From: Falsirhodobacter xinxiangensis
GTDB taxonomy: Bacteria; Pseudomonadota; Alphaproteobacteria; Rhodobacterales; Rhodobacteraceae
Length of the DNA: 64,000 nucleotides
Assembly: GCF_004959935.1 (NCBI RefSeq)
Contig: NZ_SMYN01000003.1
Coordinates: 1-64,000 of the forward strand
Direction: 5' to 3'
A model generated the notes under the pieces. The model saw only the letters and a program-made list of their open reading frames with translations. It ran no database searches and was not told where the DNA came from. The position numbers and the translations under genes were made by a program. This document shows positions 1 through 11,225 of this stretch, piece by piece; the stretch's first letter is position 1, and every line of letters begins with the position of its first letter.

Positions 1-124
1 CTGCGGTGAAGCGGTATCTACGGATAGCACGCAAAGGTCGCAAGAGGAAAAATGCGAAAACCCGGTGGCAAAACCAAAATAGTTTTGCGAACACCAGATA
101 TGGTATCACGGGCGCTTCAAAACA
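1..124. other. Unassigned edge sequence
   Basis: I see no convincing gene here. It lies downstream of the msrQ stop codon and looks poorer in G+C than its neighbours. It holds a perfect 7-bp inverted repeat (GCAAAAC at 68-74, GTTTTGC at 82-88) and a small ACCA/TGGT dyad at 93-104. Neither has the GC-rich stem plus U-tract of an intrinsic terminator. Confidence 0.3.
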
Positions 125-721
125 CTATGTGGTAGCCCGCATCCGAGGAAGCAGCCGAAACGCCAGCAGAAGCACCACCGCGCCCAGATACAGAAGCGGC
201 TCCGTCGGCCATGCCTTCACCACCAGCATGAAATGCACCGCACCGGCGATCGCGGCCACATAGGTCAACCTGTGAAGCACCCGCCATTTGCTCCCCAGTC
301 TCCGGATCGACGCGTTGTTGGATGTGATCGCCAGGGGGATCATCATGGCGAATCCAAGCATGCCGATGGTAATGTAAGGTCGCCGCAGGATGTCCGCCCA
401 GATCTCGCCCCATCGCAGCTGGATATCCAACAGCAGCCAGACCGCCAGATGCAGCACCACGTAAAAGAATGCGACAAGCCCCACGGCACGGCGATAACGG
501 ATCAGGTTCACGCCGGTGACTCGCCGCAACGGTGTGATCGCCAGGCCGCCCACCAGAAACTGCAATGCGGTCAGCCCCAGCGAGTGCTCGACCTCCTTGA
601 CCGGATCGACCCCCAGATCCCCCATCCCACCCCGGACCACCAACCACGCCAGCGGCAGCAGTCCCAGCGGATATACCACCCAGCCCGGAATCGGCTTCAG
701 CGCCTGATTGACCCGTTGCAC
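125..721 (-). CDS. msrQ: MsrQ, heme membrane subunit of the methionine sulfoxide reductase
   Basis: This 198-residue protein is the inner-membrane b-type heme subunit (YedZ family) that passes electrons from the respiratory chain to periplasmic MsrP, which repairs oxidised methionines in envelope proteins. It shows about six hydrophobic helices carrying histidines, with the ferric-reductase-like fold expected of the family. It begins with GTG one base after the msrP stop, with AAGGA inside the end of msrP as the likely ribosome site, so the two genes should be translationally coupled. Length and gene order match msrPQ of other proteobacteria. Confidence 0.9.
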   Translation of the reverse strand: MQRVNQALKPIPGWVVYPLGLLPLAWLVVRGGMGDLGVDPVKEVEHSLGLTALQFLVGGLAITPLRRVTGVNLIRYRRAVGLVAFFYVVLHLAVWLLLDIQLRWGEIWADILRRPYITIGMLGFAMMIPLAITSNNASIRRLGSKWRVLHRLTYVAAIAGAVHFMLVVKAWPTEPLLYLGAVVLLLAFRLLPRMRATT

Positions 722-722
722 C

Positions 723-1616
723 TCAGAAGTCCTTGGTCAGGTCCTGCCCCGCATACATCTGCGCGACCTGATCGCCATAGCCGTTGAAGATCACCGTGTC
801 CTGCCGACTGGAAAAGAAGCCTCCACCGATCCGGCGCTCGCTGGCCTGCGACCAGCGCGGATGGTTCACCTGCGGGTTCACGTTGGAATAGAATCCGTAT
901 TCCCGCGTGTTCGACTGCTTCCACGTGTTCAACGGCTGATCGGCGGTCAGGGTGATTTTCACGATGCTCTTGATCGATTTGAACCCGTATTTCCACGGCA
1001 CGACCAGCCGGATCGGCGCGCCGTTCTGCTTGGGCATGTCCCGACCATACAGCCCCGTCGCCATCAGGGTCAGCGGGTGCATGGCCTCGTCCAGCCGCAG
1101 CCCCTCGCGATACGGCCAGTCCAGAATCCGCGAGCGTTGACCCGGCATCTCCTCGGGGCGCAAGAGCGTCTCGAACGCGACATAGCGGGCCGAGGGCTGC
1201 ATCCCCACCTTTTCCAGCAAGTGCGACAGCTGGAACCCGTTCCACGGAATCACCATCGACCACGCCTCGACGCAGCGGAAGCGATAGATCCGCTCCTCTA
1301 TCGGGCCCATCGCCATCACGTCGGCAAGGTCATAACTGCCGGGCCGGTCCACCAGCCCGCCAATCTCGATCGCCCAAGGGTCGGTCGTCATCTGCCCCGC
1401 ATATCGCGCAGGATCGCCCTTATCGAGACCGAACTCATAGAAATTGTTGTAGGTGGTGATTTCCTCGAAGGTATTCGGCGCTTCGTCGGTCGAATACCCC
1501 CGCGCCAGTGCAGGGGTCGCGATCAGCCCTGCCATACCGCCCAGCACGGCGCGGCGATTCAGCCAGACATGTTCGGGCGTGACATCGGACCATTTCAGAT
1601 CGTTGCGGCTGGACAT
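723..1616 (-). CDS. msrP: MsrP, periplasmic molybdopterin methionine sulfoxide reductase
   Basis: This is the catalytic subunit (YedY family) of MsrPQ, which reduces methionine sulfoxide in periplasmic proteins using a molybdopterin cofactor. A twin-arginine signal lies at residues 21-22 (NRRAVLGG) and is followed by a hydrophobic stretch ending in ALA, so export is by Tat with the cofactor bound. Cys115 in [10 protein letters not shown] is the expected molybdenum ligand. I chose the internal ATG at 1616 because AAGGAGG sits 5-6 bases upstream; an in-frame ATG eight codons earlier lacks this. The protein is 297 residues and lies directly upstream of msrQ. Confidence 0.92.
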   Translation of the reverse strand: MSSRNDLKWSDVTPEHVWLNRRAVLGGMAGLIATPALARGYSTDEAPNTFEEITTYNNFYEFGLDKGDPARYAGQMTTDPWAIEIGGLVDRPGSYDLADVMAMGPIEERIYRFRCVEAWSMVIPWNGFQLSHLLEKVGMQPSARYVAFETLLRPEEMPGQRSRILDWPYREGLRLDEAMHPLTLMATGLYGRDMPKQNGAPIRLVVPWKYGFKSIKSIVKITLTADQPLNTWKQSNTREYGFYSNVNPQVNHPRWSQASERRIGGGFFSSRQDTVIFNGYGDQVAQMYAGQDLTKDF

Positions 1617-1691
1617 GGCGGCCTCCTTCTTCCGCATCAAGATAGGATGCCCGATGACAATCAGCGCATCACGAAGGCGTTTTCAAAAGAA

Positions 1692-1717
1692 AAAGGCCGG
1701 GATCGCTCCCGGCCTTT
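1692..1717 (-). terminator. Intrinsic terminator of clpB
   Basis: A perfect stem (AAAGGCCGGGA paired with TCCCGGCCTTT around a TCGC loop) lies just after the clpB stop at 1720. In the clpB reading direction it is followed by a run of T residues. Confidence 0.85.
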
Positions 1718-1719
1718 CG

Positions 1720-4329
<2,610 letters not shown>

Positions 4330-4408
4330 CGGCACTCTCCTTTTCCAAAGCCCCCGGCCATCGACCGCGCCCGATTTCGGCACGCGGATCTTCCGGGTCT
4401 CGCAGATC

Positions 4409-4437
4409 AGATGGCGCCACCCCAGACGGCTTTCAAG
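4409..4437 (-). promoter_or_regulatory. RpoH (sigma-32) type heat-shock promoter of clpB
   Basis: Read on the minus strand this is CTTGAAA, a 14-base spacer, then CGCCATCT. It is close to the heat-shock consensus CTTGAAA-N14-CCCCATnT. The predicted leader before the clpB start is about 70 bases. Heat-shock control of clpB is general in proteobacteria. Confidence 0.75.
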
Positions 4438-4493
4438 AGGTGGGCCTTGTGGATAATTCACCGGGTGGTGATCCGGACGCCCCTGTAAAACAT

Positions 4494-4518
4494 GGAACAA
4501 TCGCACCATGTGTGGGTT
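4494..4518 (+). promoter_or_regulatory. EcfG-like promoter, GGAAC-N16-GGTT
   Basis: GGAAC (4494-4498) and GGTT (4515-4518) are separated by 16 bases, close to the general-stress sigma EcfG consensus GGAAC-N16/17-CGTT. The -10 element ends 28 bases before the ATG at 4547, a normal leader. It shares the intergenic region with the divergent heat-shock promoter of clpB. Confidence 0.45.
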
Positions 4519-4546
4519 ATGTTTCCGTTACATGAAAGGGAACGCC

Positions 4547-4798
4547 ATGCGCATTCTTTCTGCCGAAATCGAACATGCCCGTTATGCCCGCGACTTCGGG
4601 CAAGTCGAAGCGATGGTGGTGCTGCTGATTAAGGAGCCGCATCGCCCCGTGCCATACGAAGTGCGCATCCGCACCGCCGAGCCGAGCCTTGGAGAGAACC
4701 TGCGCCAGCGTCTGGTCGACAGCGCCAGAACGCTCTACCTCGCGCGGATCGAGGGCCAGTCGCAGGCCGACCGCGCCCAGATGAACCGCGCGGCCTAG
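4547..4798 (+). CDS. Conserved hypothetical protein, 83 aa
   Basis: I do not recognise a characterised family. The 83-residue product is soluble, charged and mixed alpha/beta in character, with no signal peptide or membrane segment. I place the start at 4547 because AAAGGGAA lies just upstream of ATG CGC; an earlier in-frame ATG at 4508 has no ribosome site and would overlap the putative EcfG-type promoter. Its TAG stop is inside the palindrome CTAG that also supplies the stop of the convergent gene. The candidate stress promoter suggests induction under general stress, which is an inference. Confidence 0.7.
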   Translation: MRILSAEIEHARYARDFGQVEAMVVLLIKEPHRPVPYEVRIRTAEPSLGENLRQRLVDSARTLYLARIEGQSQADRAQMNRAA

Positions 4799-5562
4799 CG
4801 TTTCTTGGGCAGGACCAGCCTCTCGGGTCGCATCTCCTCGGCGGCCCGGAACAGGCTGAAGGTCTGCCCGACATAGTTCACCACACCCGAGATCTTCTCC
4901 AGATACAGCGCCAGTTCCGGTGTGCGCTCCACCTCCGTCACCTGAACGGGGCGGTCCGGGGCATCTCCCTCGAACTGGACATAGAACAGCGGCTCGCCCC
5001 GACGCAGCACGATGTCCTTGGTCGTGTCATGCCATTCGAACGCCCACATCAACGGGCGCGGCCAGATGTCGATGGGGAAACGCCCGCCGAAGATCGTTCC
5101 CGGCAGCGGATCGGCCCGGTAATGCGCGAATGTTCCGATCTGCGTCAGCCAGACCGGCTCGTCCGCAATGAAACAATAGGGCAGCGAAAGCTGAACAGTG
5201 GGGCGGTCCGGGAACCGCCATTCATGTTCGCTCACCAATGTCAGGATCTCGTTCAGCTTGTTCGACCGCACGGGGCTGGCAGCGCCCAGACGGTTGACCA
5301 GATGCGCCTTGCCCTTGTCGTCGCGCCCGAATCCCAGATGCAGATCGAACGGGCATTTCACGACGAAATACCGGCTCTCCATCTGCACGACCGCCGGGCA
5401 GCGGGCGGCGGATTTCGCATGACCCTTGTTCGGCGGGCGCTGCACCAGTCGTTCGGGCGCATCGAACATGACCGCGCCCTTGTCGCTGGTCAGGAACCAG
5501 CCGACCGTCAGCGGGCCGGAACCCTTCCCCTCGGCGCGTTCATGGGTGATGTTGATCTGCAT
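4795..5562 (-). CDS. Conserved hypothetical protein, 255 aa
   Basis: No known domain is apparent to me. The 255-residue protein is soluble, rich in aromatic and proline residues, and lacks a signal peptide. Codon use is normal for the window and the frame is uninterrupted, so it is likely real. I favour the ATG at 5562 (MQINITHE) over the in-frame start at 5613, because the upstream segment is low-complexity and GGGGG lies before the internal ATG. It is divergent from pyrF, 110 bases away, and convergent with the 83-residue gene, sharing a CTAG that holds both stops. Confidence 0.65.
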   Translation of the reverse strand: MQINITHERAEGKGSGPLTVGWFLTSDKGAVMFDAPERLVQRPPNKGHAKSAARCPAVVQMESRYFVVKCPFDLHLGFGRDDKGKAHLVNRLGAASPVRSNKLNEILTLVSEHEWRFPDRPTVQLSLPYCFIADEPVWLTQIGTFAHYRADPLPGTIFGGRFPIDIWPRPLMWAFEWHDTTKDIVLRRGEPLFYVQFEGDAPDRPVQVTEVERTPELALYLEKISGVVNYVGQTFSLFRAAEEMRPERLVLPKKR

Positions 5563-5672
5563 GCGTAACCCCCGGTTGCGCGGCAGGTTCGACCGGGGCG
5601 CAGGGCGTGTCAACCTTGACAGACCGGCGCCGCCGCCGCATCACGCGCGAAATCCCAGCGAAAGGTTCCGCC

Positions 5673-6362
5673 ATGTCCGACGATCGCCTCATCGTGGCCC
5701 TCGACGTTCCGAACGTCGTCCAGGGGCTGGAACTCGCCGACAGGATCGGCGACGCGGCCTCCTTCTACAAGGTCGGCCTGGGGATGCTGACGGGCGGCGG
5801 TTTTGCCCTGGCCAACGAGTTGAAGCACGAACGCGGCAAGCGTGTGTTCCTTGATATGAAGCTGTTCGACATCGGCGCGACGGTGGAGGCTGCGGTGCGC
5901 GGCATCGCGCAGCACGGTCTGGATTTCCTGACCGTCCATGGCGATCCGCAGGTCGTGCGCGCGGCGGCGAATGGCGCAGCAGGGTCCCAGACGAAGATCC
6001 TTGCCGTGACGATCCTGACTTCGCTGGACCGCGCCGATCTGGACGCGAACCTGATCCGCCCCGGCGATCTGGCCGAGATCACGCTGGAACGCGCCGCCCG
6101 CGCCCTTGCTGCCGGGGCCGATGGCGTCATCGCCAGCCCGCAAGAGGCGGCGATGATCCGCGCCCTGCCCGAAGCGGCGGGGAAGCTGATCGTCACCCCC
6201 GGCGTGCGCCCCGCCGGTGCGGCGCTGGGCGATCAGAAGCGGGTGGCAAAGCCTGCGACCGCCATCGCGGATGGGGCCGATCATATCGTGGTGGGTCGCC
6301 CGATCTGGCAGGCCGCCGATCCGCGCGCGGCAGCACAGGCGGTGATTGCAGAGTTGAAATAG
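5673..6362 (+). CDS. pyrF: Orotidine 5'-phosphate decarboxylase
   Basis: This enzyme decarboxylates OMP to UMP, the last step of de novo pyrimidine synthesis. The 229-residue TIM-barrel protein carries the catalytic DMKLFDI motif (Asp61, Lys63, Asp66), the N-terminal IVALDVP strand and the phosphate-binding end VTPGVRP...VVGRPIW. The start at 5673 fits the family length and follows GAAAGG; the longer frame adds 22 Arg-rich residues with no homology. It is a single-gene unit ending in a strong terminator. Confidence 0.96.
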   Translation: MSDDRLIVALDVPNVVQGLELADRIGDAASFYKVGLGMLTGGGFALANELKHERGKRVFLDMKLFDIGATVEAAVRGIAQHGLDFLTVHGDPQVVRAAANGAAGSQTKILAVTILTSLDRADLDANLIRPGDLAEITLERAARALAAGADGVIASPQEAAMIRALPEAAGKLIVTPGVRPAGAALGDQKRVAKPATAIADGADHIVVGRPIWQAADPRAAAQAVIAELK

Positions 6363-6364
6363 CA

Positions 6365-6390
6365 AAAGGGCGGCCCTCGGGCCGCCCTTT
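6365..6390. terminator. Bidirectional terminator between pyrF and the 105-aa gene
   Basis: A GC-rich hairpin (GGGCGGCCC paired with GGGCCGCCC) is flanked by A residues on one side and T residues on the other, so it can end both convergent transcripts. Confidence 0.8.
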
Positions 6391-6408
6391 CCGTCAATCA
6401 AGAACCGT

Positions 6409-6726
6409 TTACTGTGCCGGTGCCGGGGTCGTCGGCGCAGGGGCCGGCGTGGCTTCCGGGGTTGCCGCATCCGGCGTCGTCATCGTCGCATCCGGAACCG
6501 TCGGCGTCACTGCGGTGTCACCCGTCGCCGGAGCCGTGCTTTCGACTGCCGGAGGAGCCGCCGTATCCATGGTGGACTCGCCACCCGAGAATGCGAACCA
6601 GAGGATCGCCAGAAGCGCGATTACCGCACCGACGATCAGAAAGATCGAGCTGCCCGAACGCTCGGGCTGGACGGTGTTGTTGTAGTGGACCCGCGGGGGG
6701 GTCTGTTCGTCGCGATAGTCAGCCAT
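6409..6726 (-). CDS. Small membrane-anchored protein with Pro/Thr/Ala-rich tail
   Basis: The function is unknown. The 105-residue protein has a short polar N-terminus, one membrane helix at about residues 27-47, and a 55-residue tail made mainly of Ala, Thr and Pro with a few Asp/Glu. The likely topology is N-in with the disordered tail in the periplasm, but this is an inference. GGAGAT precedes the ATG. A perfect EcfG-type promoter (GGAAC-N16-CGTT) ends 35 bases before the start, which marks it as a candidate general-stress protein. Such tails evolve quickly, so homology searches may miss relatives. Confidence 0.75.
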   Translation of the reverse strand: MADYRDEQTPPRVHYNNTVQPERSGSSIFLIVGAVIALLAILWFAFSGGESTMDTAAPPAVESTAPATGDTAVTPTVPDATMTTPDAATPEATPAPAPTTPAPAQ

Positions 6727-6760
6727 GTCGTAATCTCCATTTCAGACTGTCTGGCTAACA

Positions 6761-6785
6761 AACGAACGATCCCCGGCCCGGTTCC
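6761..6785 (-). promoter_or_regulatory. EcfG-type promoter, perfect GGAAC-N16-CGTT
   Basis: On the minus strand GGAAC (6785-6781), a 16-base spacer and CGTT (6764-6761) match the alphaproteobacterial EcfG consensus exactly. The -10 ends 35 bases upstream of the ATG of the 105-residue membrane protein. Confidence 0.65.
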
Positions 6786-6869
6786 CCGAAGCCCAATGAA
6801 ACAAGGGCGAAAAGCCGCCGATAGCCGCACAACCCCTTGGAGTCCCGCGTCTTTGAGGCGCTGAAAAAA

Positions 6870-7970
6870 TCAGCCGATCCTGCCGCGCACACCGCCCGTC
6901 TGGGCGCGATCCAGCAAGATGTGATCCAGAATCACGCAGGCCATCATCGCTTCAGCCACCGGAACGGCGCGGATGCCGACGCAAGGGTCGTGGCGCCCCT
7001 TGGTGATCAGCTCGACTTCCTCGCCCGCCATGTTGATCGTGCGGCGCGGCGTCAGGATCGACGAGGTCGGCTTCACCGCGAACCGCACCACCACATCCTG
7101 CCCGGTCGAAATCCCGCCAAGGATGCCGCCCGCATGGTTCGACAGGTATTCCGGCCCGTTCGCTCCCATGCGGATCTCGTCGGCATTCTCGGACCCGGTC
7201 AAGGACGCGGCGGCCATGCCCTCGCCGATCTCGACCGCCTTCACGGCGTTGATCGACATCATCGCGGCGGCCAGATCGGTATCCAGCTTGCCATAGACCG
7301 GCGCGCCGATCCCCGCCGGAACGCCCGACGCAGTCACCTCGATCACCGCCCCGACGGAATCGTGCGCCTTGCGCAGATCGTCCAGATAGTCCGCCCATGT
7401 CGCCGCCATCACGGGATCGGGGCACCAGAACGGGTTGCGTTCCGCCTCGGCCATGTCGATCCGTGCGCGGTCGATGGCATGCGGCCCCATCTGCACCATC
7501 GTTCCCGTGATCCGCAGCCCGGGTGCCAGCACCGCCAGCGCCGCGCGCGCAACGCCGCCCGCCGCGACCCGCGCGGCAGTTTCCCGCGCCGAAGACCGCC
7601 CGCCCCCGCGGTAATCCCGCAGCCCGTATTTCAGGTGATAGGCGATATCGGCATGACCGGGCCGGAAGCTGGTCGCGATGTCGCCGTAATCCTTGGACCG
7701 CTGATCGGTATTCTCGATCATCAGCTGGATCGGGGTGCCGGTCGATTTGCCTTCGAACACGCCGGACAGGATCTTCACCTCGTCCGCCTCGCGCCGCTGG
7801 GTCGTGAATTTGCTGGTGCCGGGCTTGCGCCGGTCCAGCCAGACCTGAATCGCCGCCGCATCGACATCGACGCCGGGCGGGCAGCCGTCCACCGTCGCCC
7901 CAAGCGCCGGACCGTGGCTTTCGCCCCATGTCGTCACGCGGAAAAGATGGCCGAAAGTGTTGAAGCTCAT
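6870..7970 (-). CDS. aroC: Chorismate synthase
   Basis: AroC converts 5-enolpyruvylshikimate 3-phosphate to chorismate, the last common step of aromatic amino acid synthesis, using reduced FMN. The 366-residue product starts [11 protein letters not shown] and shows the signatures GESHGPALG near residue 17 and [11 protein letters not shown] near the middle. The start at 7970 follows AGGGGG and matches family N-termini; 18 upstream in-frame codons are not homologous. It is divergent from the thiBPQ leader. Confidence 0.97.
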   Translation of the reverse strand: MSFNTFGHLFRVTTWGESHGPALGATVDGCPPGVDVDAAAIQVWLDRRKPGTSKFTTQRREADEVKILSGVFEGKSTGTPIQLMIENTDQRSKDYGDIATSFRPGHADIAYHLKYGLRDYRGGGRSSARETAARVAAGGVARAALAVLAPGLRITGTMVQMGPHAIDRARIDMAEAERNPFWCPDPVMAATWADYLDDLRKAHDSVGAVIEVTASGVPAGIGAPVYGKLDTDLAAAMMSINAVKAVEIGEGMAAASLTGSENADEIRMGANGPEYLSNHAGGILGGISTGQDVVVRFAVKPTSSILTPRRTINMAGEEVELITKGRHDPCVGIRAVPVAEAMMACVILDHILLDRAQTGGVRGRIG

Positions 7971-8014
7971 GCCCGGACCCCCTGCTTTGCCCGACCCATA
8001 GCCGGGAAGCCCCC

Positions 8015-8043
8015 TTGCCCGCAAGGCTGCCGCGCCCTAGCCT
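8015..8043 (+). promoter_or_regulatory. Sigma-70 type promoter of thiBPQ
   Basis: TTGCCC (8015-8020), a 17-base spacer and TAGCCT (8038-8043) would start transcription at about 8050, exactly at the 5' edge of the TPP riboswitch. The agreement of predicted start and riboswitch boundary supports the call. Confidence 0.55.
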
Positions 8044-8048
8044 TTGGG

Positions 8049-8130
8049 AACCTCGGGGTGCCTTCTGGGCTGAGATGCGATCCGCGAACCCGTCGAACCT
8101 GATCCGGCTTGCACCGGCGGAGGGAAGGTT
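8049..8130 (+). ncRNA. TPP riboswitch (THI element) of thiBPQ
   Basis: The conserved core is present: GGGGTGCC, GGGCTGAGATG, ACCCGTCGAACCTGATC and GCGGAGGGAAGGTT, spaced as in thi-box aptamers. AACCT at 8049 and AGGTT at 8126-8130 can form P1. Binding of thiamine pyrophosphate should shut off the downstream thiamine importer. No obvious terminator follows, so the control is probably translational. Confidence 0.92.
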
Positions 8131-8171
8131 GGCACGGCAAGCCATCCCCTTTCGAGACTGAAAGGATGACG

Positions 8172-9113
8172 ATGCGCCACCTGCTCCTTGCCCTGCTGCC
8201 TTGCGCTGCGAACGCGGAAACGCTGACCGTGATGACCTATGACAGCTTCGTGTCCGAATGGGGCCCCGGCCCCGCCATCGAAGCGGCGTTCGAGGCCGAA
8301 TGCGGCTGCGACCTGCGTTTCATCGCCCCCGGCGACGGTGCCGCGCTTCTGGCCCGCCTGAAGCTGGAGGGCACGCGGACCGAGGCCGATGTGGTCCTTG
8401 GCCTCGACACCAACCTGATGGCCGAGGCGAAGGCGACGGGCCTGTTCGCGCCCCACGGCCAGACCCCTGCGCTGGACCTGCCGGTGGATTGGACCGACGA
8501 CACCTTCCTGCCCTTCGACTGGGGCTGGTTCGCCTTCGTCCACCGCACGGACCTTGCCCCGCCCACCGATTTCGAGGAACTGGCGGCGTCCGACCTGCGC
8601 GTGGTGATTCAGGACCCGCGATCATCGACCCCCGGCCTCGGGCTGGTGATGTGGGTCAAGGCGGCCTACGGCGACCGCGCACCCGAGATCTGGGGCGGGC
8701 TGGCGGACAATATCCTGACCGTCACCCCCGGCTGGTCCGAAGCCTACGGCCTGTTCACCGAAGGCGAGGCGGATATGGTACTGAGCTATTCCACCTCCCC
8801 CGCCTATCACCTGCTGGCCGAAGGCGATGATACCAAGGCCGCCGCCATCTTCACCGAAGGCCATTACCTTCAGGTCGAGGTCGCGGCGAAACTGGCGAAC
8901 GCCTCGCCGCTGGCGGATCGGTTCATGGATTTCATGCTCACCCCCGCCTTCCAGCAGGCGATTCCCGAAACGAACTGGATGTATCCGGCCGCCGGCCCCG
9001 ACCCGTTCGGCGACCTGCCGAAACCCGGCAAGACCCTGACCCTCACCCCCGACGAGGCCGCCTCCCTGCGCGCCGAGGCGATCGCCGAATGGCAAGCCGC
9101 ATTGTCGCGCTGA
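8172..9113 (+). CDS. thiB: Thiamine ABC transporter substrate-binding protein
   Basis: ThiB captures thiamine and its phosphate esters in the periplasm for the ThiPQ importer. The 313-residue product has a short signal peptide (MRHLLLALLPCAANA, cleavage before ETLTV) and the periplasmic binding-protein fold starting LTVMTYDSF. I chose the ATG at 8172 because GAAAGG lies six bases before it and overlaps an alternative ATG at 8166. It follows a TPP riboswitch and overlaps thiP by 25 bases. Confidence 0.93.
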   Translation: MRHLLLALLPCAANAETLTVMTYDSFVSEWGPGPAIEAAFEAECGCDLRFIAPGDGAALLARLKLEGTRTEADVVLGLDTNLMAEAKATGLFAPHGQTPALDLPVDWTDDTFLPFDWGWFAFVHRTDLAPPTDFEELAASDLRVVIQDPRSSTPGLGLVMWVKAAYGDRAPEIWGGLADNILTVTPGWSEAYGLFTEGEADMVLSYSTSPAYHLLAEGDDTKAAAIFTEGHYLQVEVAAKLANASPLADRFMDFMLTPAFQQAIPETNWMYPAAGPDPFGDLPKPGKTLTLTPDEAASLRAEAIAEWQAALSR

Positions 9114-10570
9114 TTATCGCGGGGCTGGTCTTCGGGCCGCTCGCGCTGGTCGCCCTGCGGGCCGAGGGGTGGGGAGTCGACTGGCCCGCCCTGCGGTTCA
9201 CCGTCACGCAGGCGGCACTGTCGGCGCTTTTGTCCGCAGCGCTGGCCATTCCGGTGGCACGGGCGCTGGCGCGGCGGCGTTTTCGCGGGCGCGGGGCGCT
9301 GATCGCGCTGCTGGGTGCGCCCTTCCTGCTGCCGGTGATCGTGGCGGTGCTGGGGCTGCTGGCGATCTTCGGACGCGCGGGGCTGCTTAACCGGACGCTC
9401 GGGACCGAGCTGTCGATCTATGGCCTCCATGGCGTCGTGCTGGCGCATGTGTTCTTCAACATGCCGCTGGCGGTCCGGCTGATCCTGCAAGGCTGGCAGG
9501 GCATCCCGGCGGAACGCTTCCGGCTGGCGCAATCGCTGGGATTCTCCGCCCGCGACATCTCCCGCCACCTCGAACGCCCGATGCTGCGCGAGGTTCTGCC
9601 CGGCGCGCTGACCGTCATCTTCGTGATCTGCCTTGCCAGCTTCGCCGTCGCGCTGACCCTCGGCGGCGGCCCCGCGGCGACGACGGTGGAGCTCGCCATC
9701 TATCAGGCATTGCGGTTCGAGTTCGATCTGGGCCGCGCCGCCAGCCTGTCCGCGTTGCAATTCGCGATCTGCGCGGCGGCGGTGCTGCTGGCGTCGCGGG
9801 TGGCGCTGCCCTCGGGTCTTGGCGCGGGGCTGGACCGCCAAGTCGCATTCGGCCCTGCCGGCTGGCGGCGCATCGCGGATGCAGCGGTGATGCTGGCGGC
9901 GTCCCTGTTCGTGACGCTGCCGCTGCTGATGGTGGCGCAGCGCGGTTTGCCTGGGTTGGCGTCGCTGCCAATGGCGGTGTGGTCGGCGGCGGGGCGGTCG
10001 CTGGCGGTGGCGCTGGCCTCCACCGCGCTGACGGTCGCGGCGGCACTGGCCCTTGCGCTGGCCCGCCGCCGATGGGCCGAACTGGCGGCGACGCTGCCGC
10101 TTGCCGCATCCTCGCTGGTCCTCGGGACCGGGCTTTTCCTTGCCATTCACCCCTTTGCCGCGCCTGAACGTCTGGCCCTGCCGGTCACGATGCTTGTGAA
10201 CGCGACGCTGGCGCTGCCCTTCGCCTATCGCATCCTCGCGCCGGCCACCGCGCGCATCGAGGCGGATTACGGCAGGCTGGCGGATTCGCTGGCGATGCGC
10301 GGCGCGGCGCGGCTGCGCTGGCTGGTGCTGCCCCGTCTTGCCCAGCCCTTGGGATTCGCGGCGGGCGTCTCGGCGGCGCTGTCGATGGGCGATCTGGGCG
10401 TGATCGCGCTGTTCGCCGGACAGGGCGGCGCGACGCTGCCGCTGATGGTGCAACAGCTGATGGGCGCCTATCGGATGGAACAGGCCGGGGCGGCGGCGCT
10501 TTTGCTGGTGGTGCTGTCCTTCGGGCTTTTCTGGACCTTCGACGCTTGGGGGCGACGTGCTGCAACTTGA
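9089..10570 (+). CDS. thiP: Thiamine ABC transporter permease
   Basis: ThiP is the membrane channel of the thiamine importer. The 493-residue protein is a fused two-half permease with about twelve hydrophobic helices; each half carries an EAA-type loop for ATPase contact (the first near SLGFSARDISRH, the second near SLAMRGAARLRW). It overlaps thiB at the 5' end and thiQ at the 3' end, so the three proteins should be made in a coupled way. Confidence 0.92.
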   Translation: MASRIVALIIAGLVFGPLALVALRAEGWGVDWPALRFTVTQAALSALLSAALAIPVARALARRRFRGRGALIALLGAPFLLPVIVAVLGLLAIFGRAGLLNRTLGTELSIYGLHGVVLAHVFFNMPLAVRLILQGWQGIPAERFRLAQSLGFSARDISRHLERPMLREVLPGALTVIFVICLASFAVALTLGGGPAATTVELAIYQALRFEFDLGRAASLSALQFAICAAAVLLASRVALPSGLGAGLDRQVAFGPAGWRRIADAAVMLAASLFVTLPLLMVAQRGLPGLASLPMAVWSAAGRSLAVALASTALTVAAALALALARRRWAELAATLPLAASSLVLGTGLFLAIHPFAAPERLALPVTMLVNATLALPFAYRILAPATARIEADYGRLADSLAMRGAARLRWLVLPRLAQPLGFAAGVSAALSMGDLGVIALFAGQGGATLPLMVQQLMGAYRMEQAGAAALLLVVLSFGLFWTFDAWGRRAAT

Positions 10571-11225
10571 CCTGACCGTGATCTGGGACGACTTCCGCCT
10601 GACAGCCGACTGGACCGCCAGCGCGGGAGAGCGGATCGCGATCATCGGCCCATCGGGCGCCGGTAAATCCACCCTGCTGATGGCGATCGCCGGCTTCGTG
10701 CCGGTCCAAGGCCATGTGCGCTGGAACGGGACCGAGCTGCCCGCCGATCCCGGCAAGCGTGCCGTGACCACGCTGTTTCAGGACCAGAACCTGTTCCCGC
10801 ATCTGACCGTGGCACAAAATCTCGCGCTTGGCCTCTCGCCGGACCTTCGCCGCAGCGATGGCGTGGACGAGGCGCTGGAGCGTGTCGGTCTTTCCGGCCT
10901 TGGCACACGGAAACCGGCACAGCTTTCGGGCGGACAGCAGGGGCGGGCGGCGCTGGCGCGAGCCTTGCTGCGCGCGCGGCCCATCCTGCTGCTGGACGAA
11001 CCCTTCGCCGCGCTTGGCCCGGCGCTGAAACAGGAAATGCTGGATCTGGTCGATCAGGTCGCGGGCGATGCGCTGGTCCTGATGGTCACGCATGACCCCG
11101 CCGATGCACGGCGCATCGCGGGGCGCACGGTGATGCTGGCGGACGGCGTCGCCCATCCGCCCATGCCGACGGCGGCGCTGCTGGACAGCCCGCCGCCCGC
11201 CTTGCGCGCTTACCTCGGGGCGTGA
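10557..11225 (+). CDS. thiQ: Thiamine ABC transporter ATPase
   Basis: ThiQ is the cytoplasmic ATPase of the thiamine importer. The 222-residue protein has Walker [10 protein letters not shown] (31-39), signature LSGGQQGR (from 123) and Walker B ILLLDEP (143-149). The start is GTG at 10557, inside the end of thiP and preceded by a G-rich site. Its last 16 bases overlap the end of petC on the opposite strand, and there is no terminator between the two genes. Confidence 0.93.
   Translation: MLQLDLTVIWDDFRLTADWTASAGERIAIIGPSGAGKSTLLMAIAGFVPVQGHVRWNGTELPADPGKRAVTTLFQDQNLFPHLTVAQNLALGLSPDLRRSDGVDEALERVGLSGLGTRKPAQLSGGQQGRAALARALLRARPILLLDEPFAALGPALKQEMLDLVDQVAGDALVLMVTHDPADARRIAGRTVMLADGVAHPPMPTAALLDSPPPALRAYLGA

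Noticed and set aside
8045-8075. GGAAC before thiB as an EcfG site
   Set aside because: It is part of the riboswitch P1 strand and no GTT follows at the right distance.
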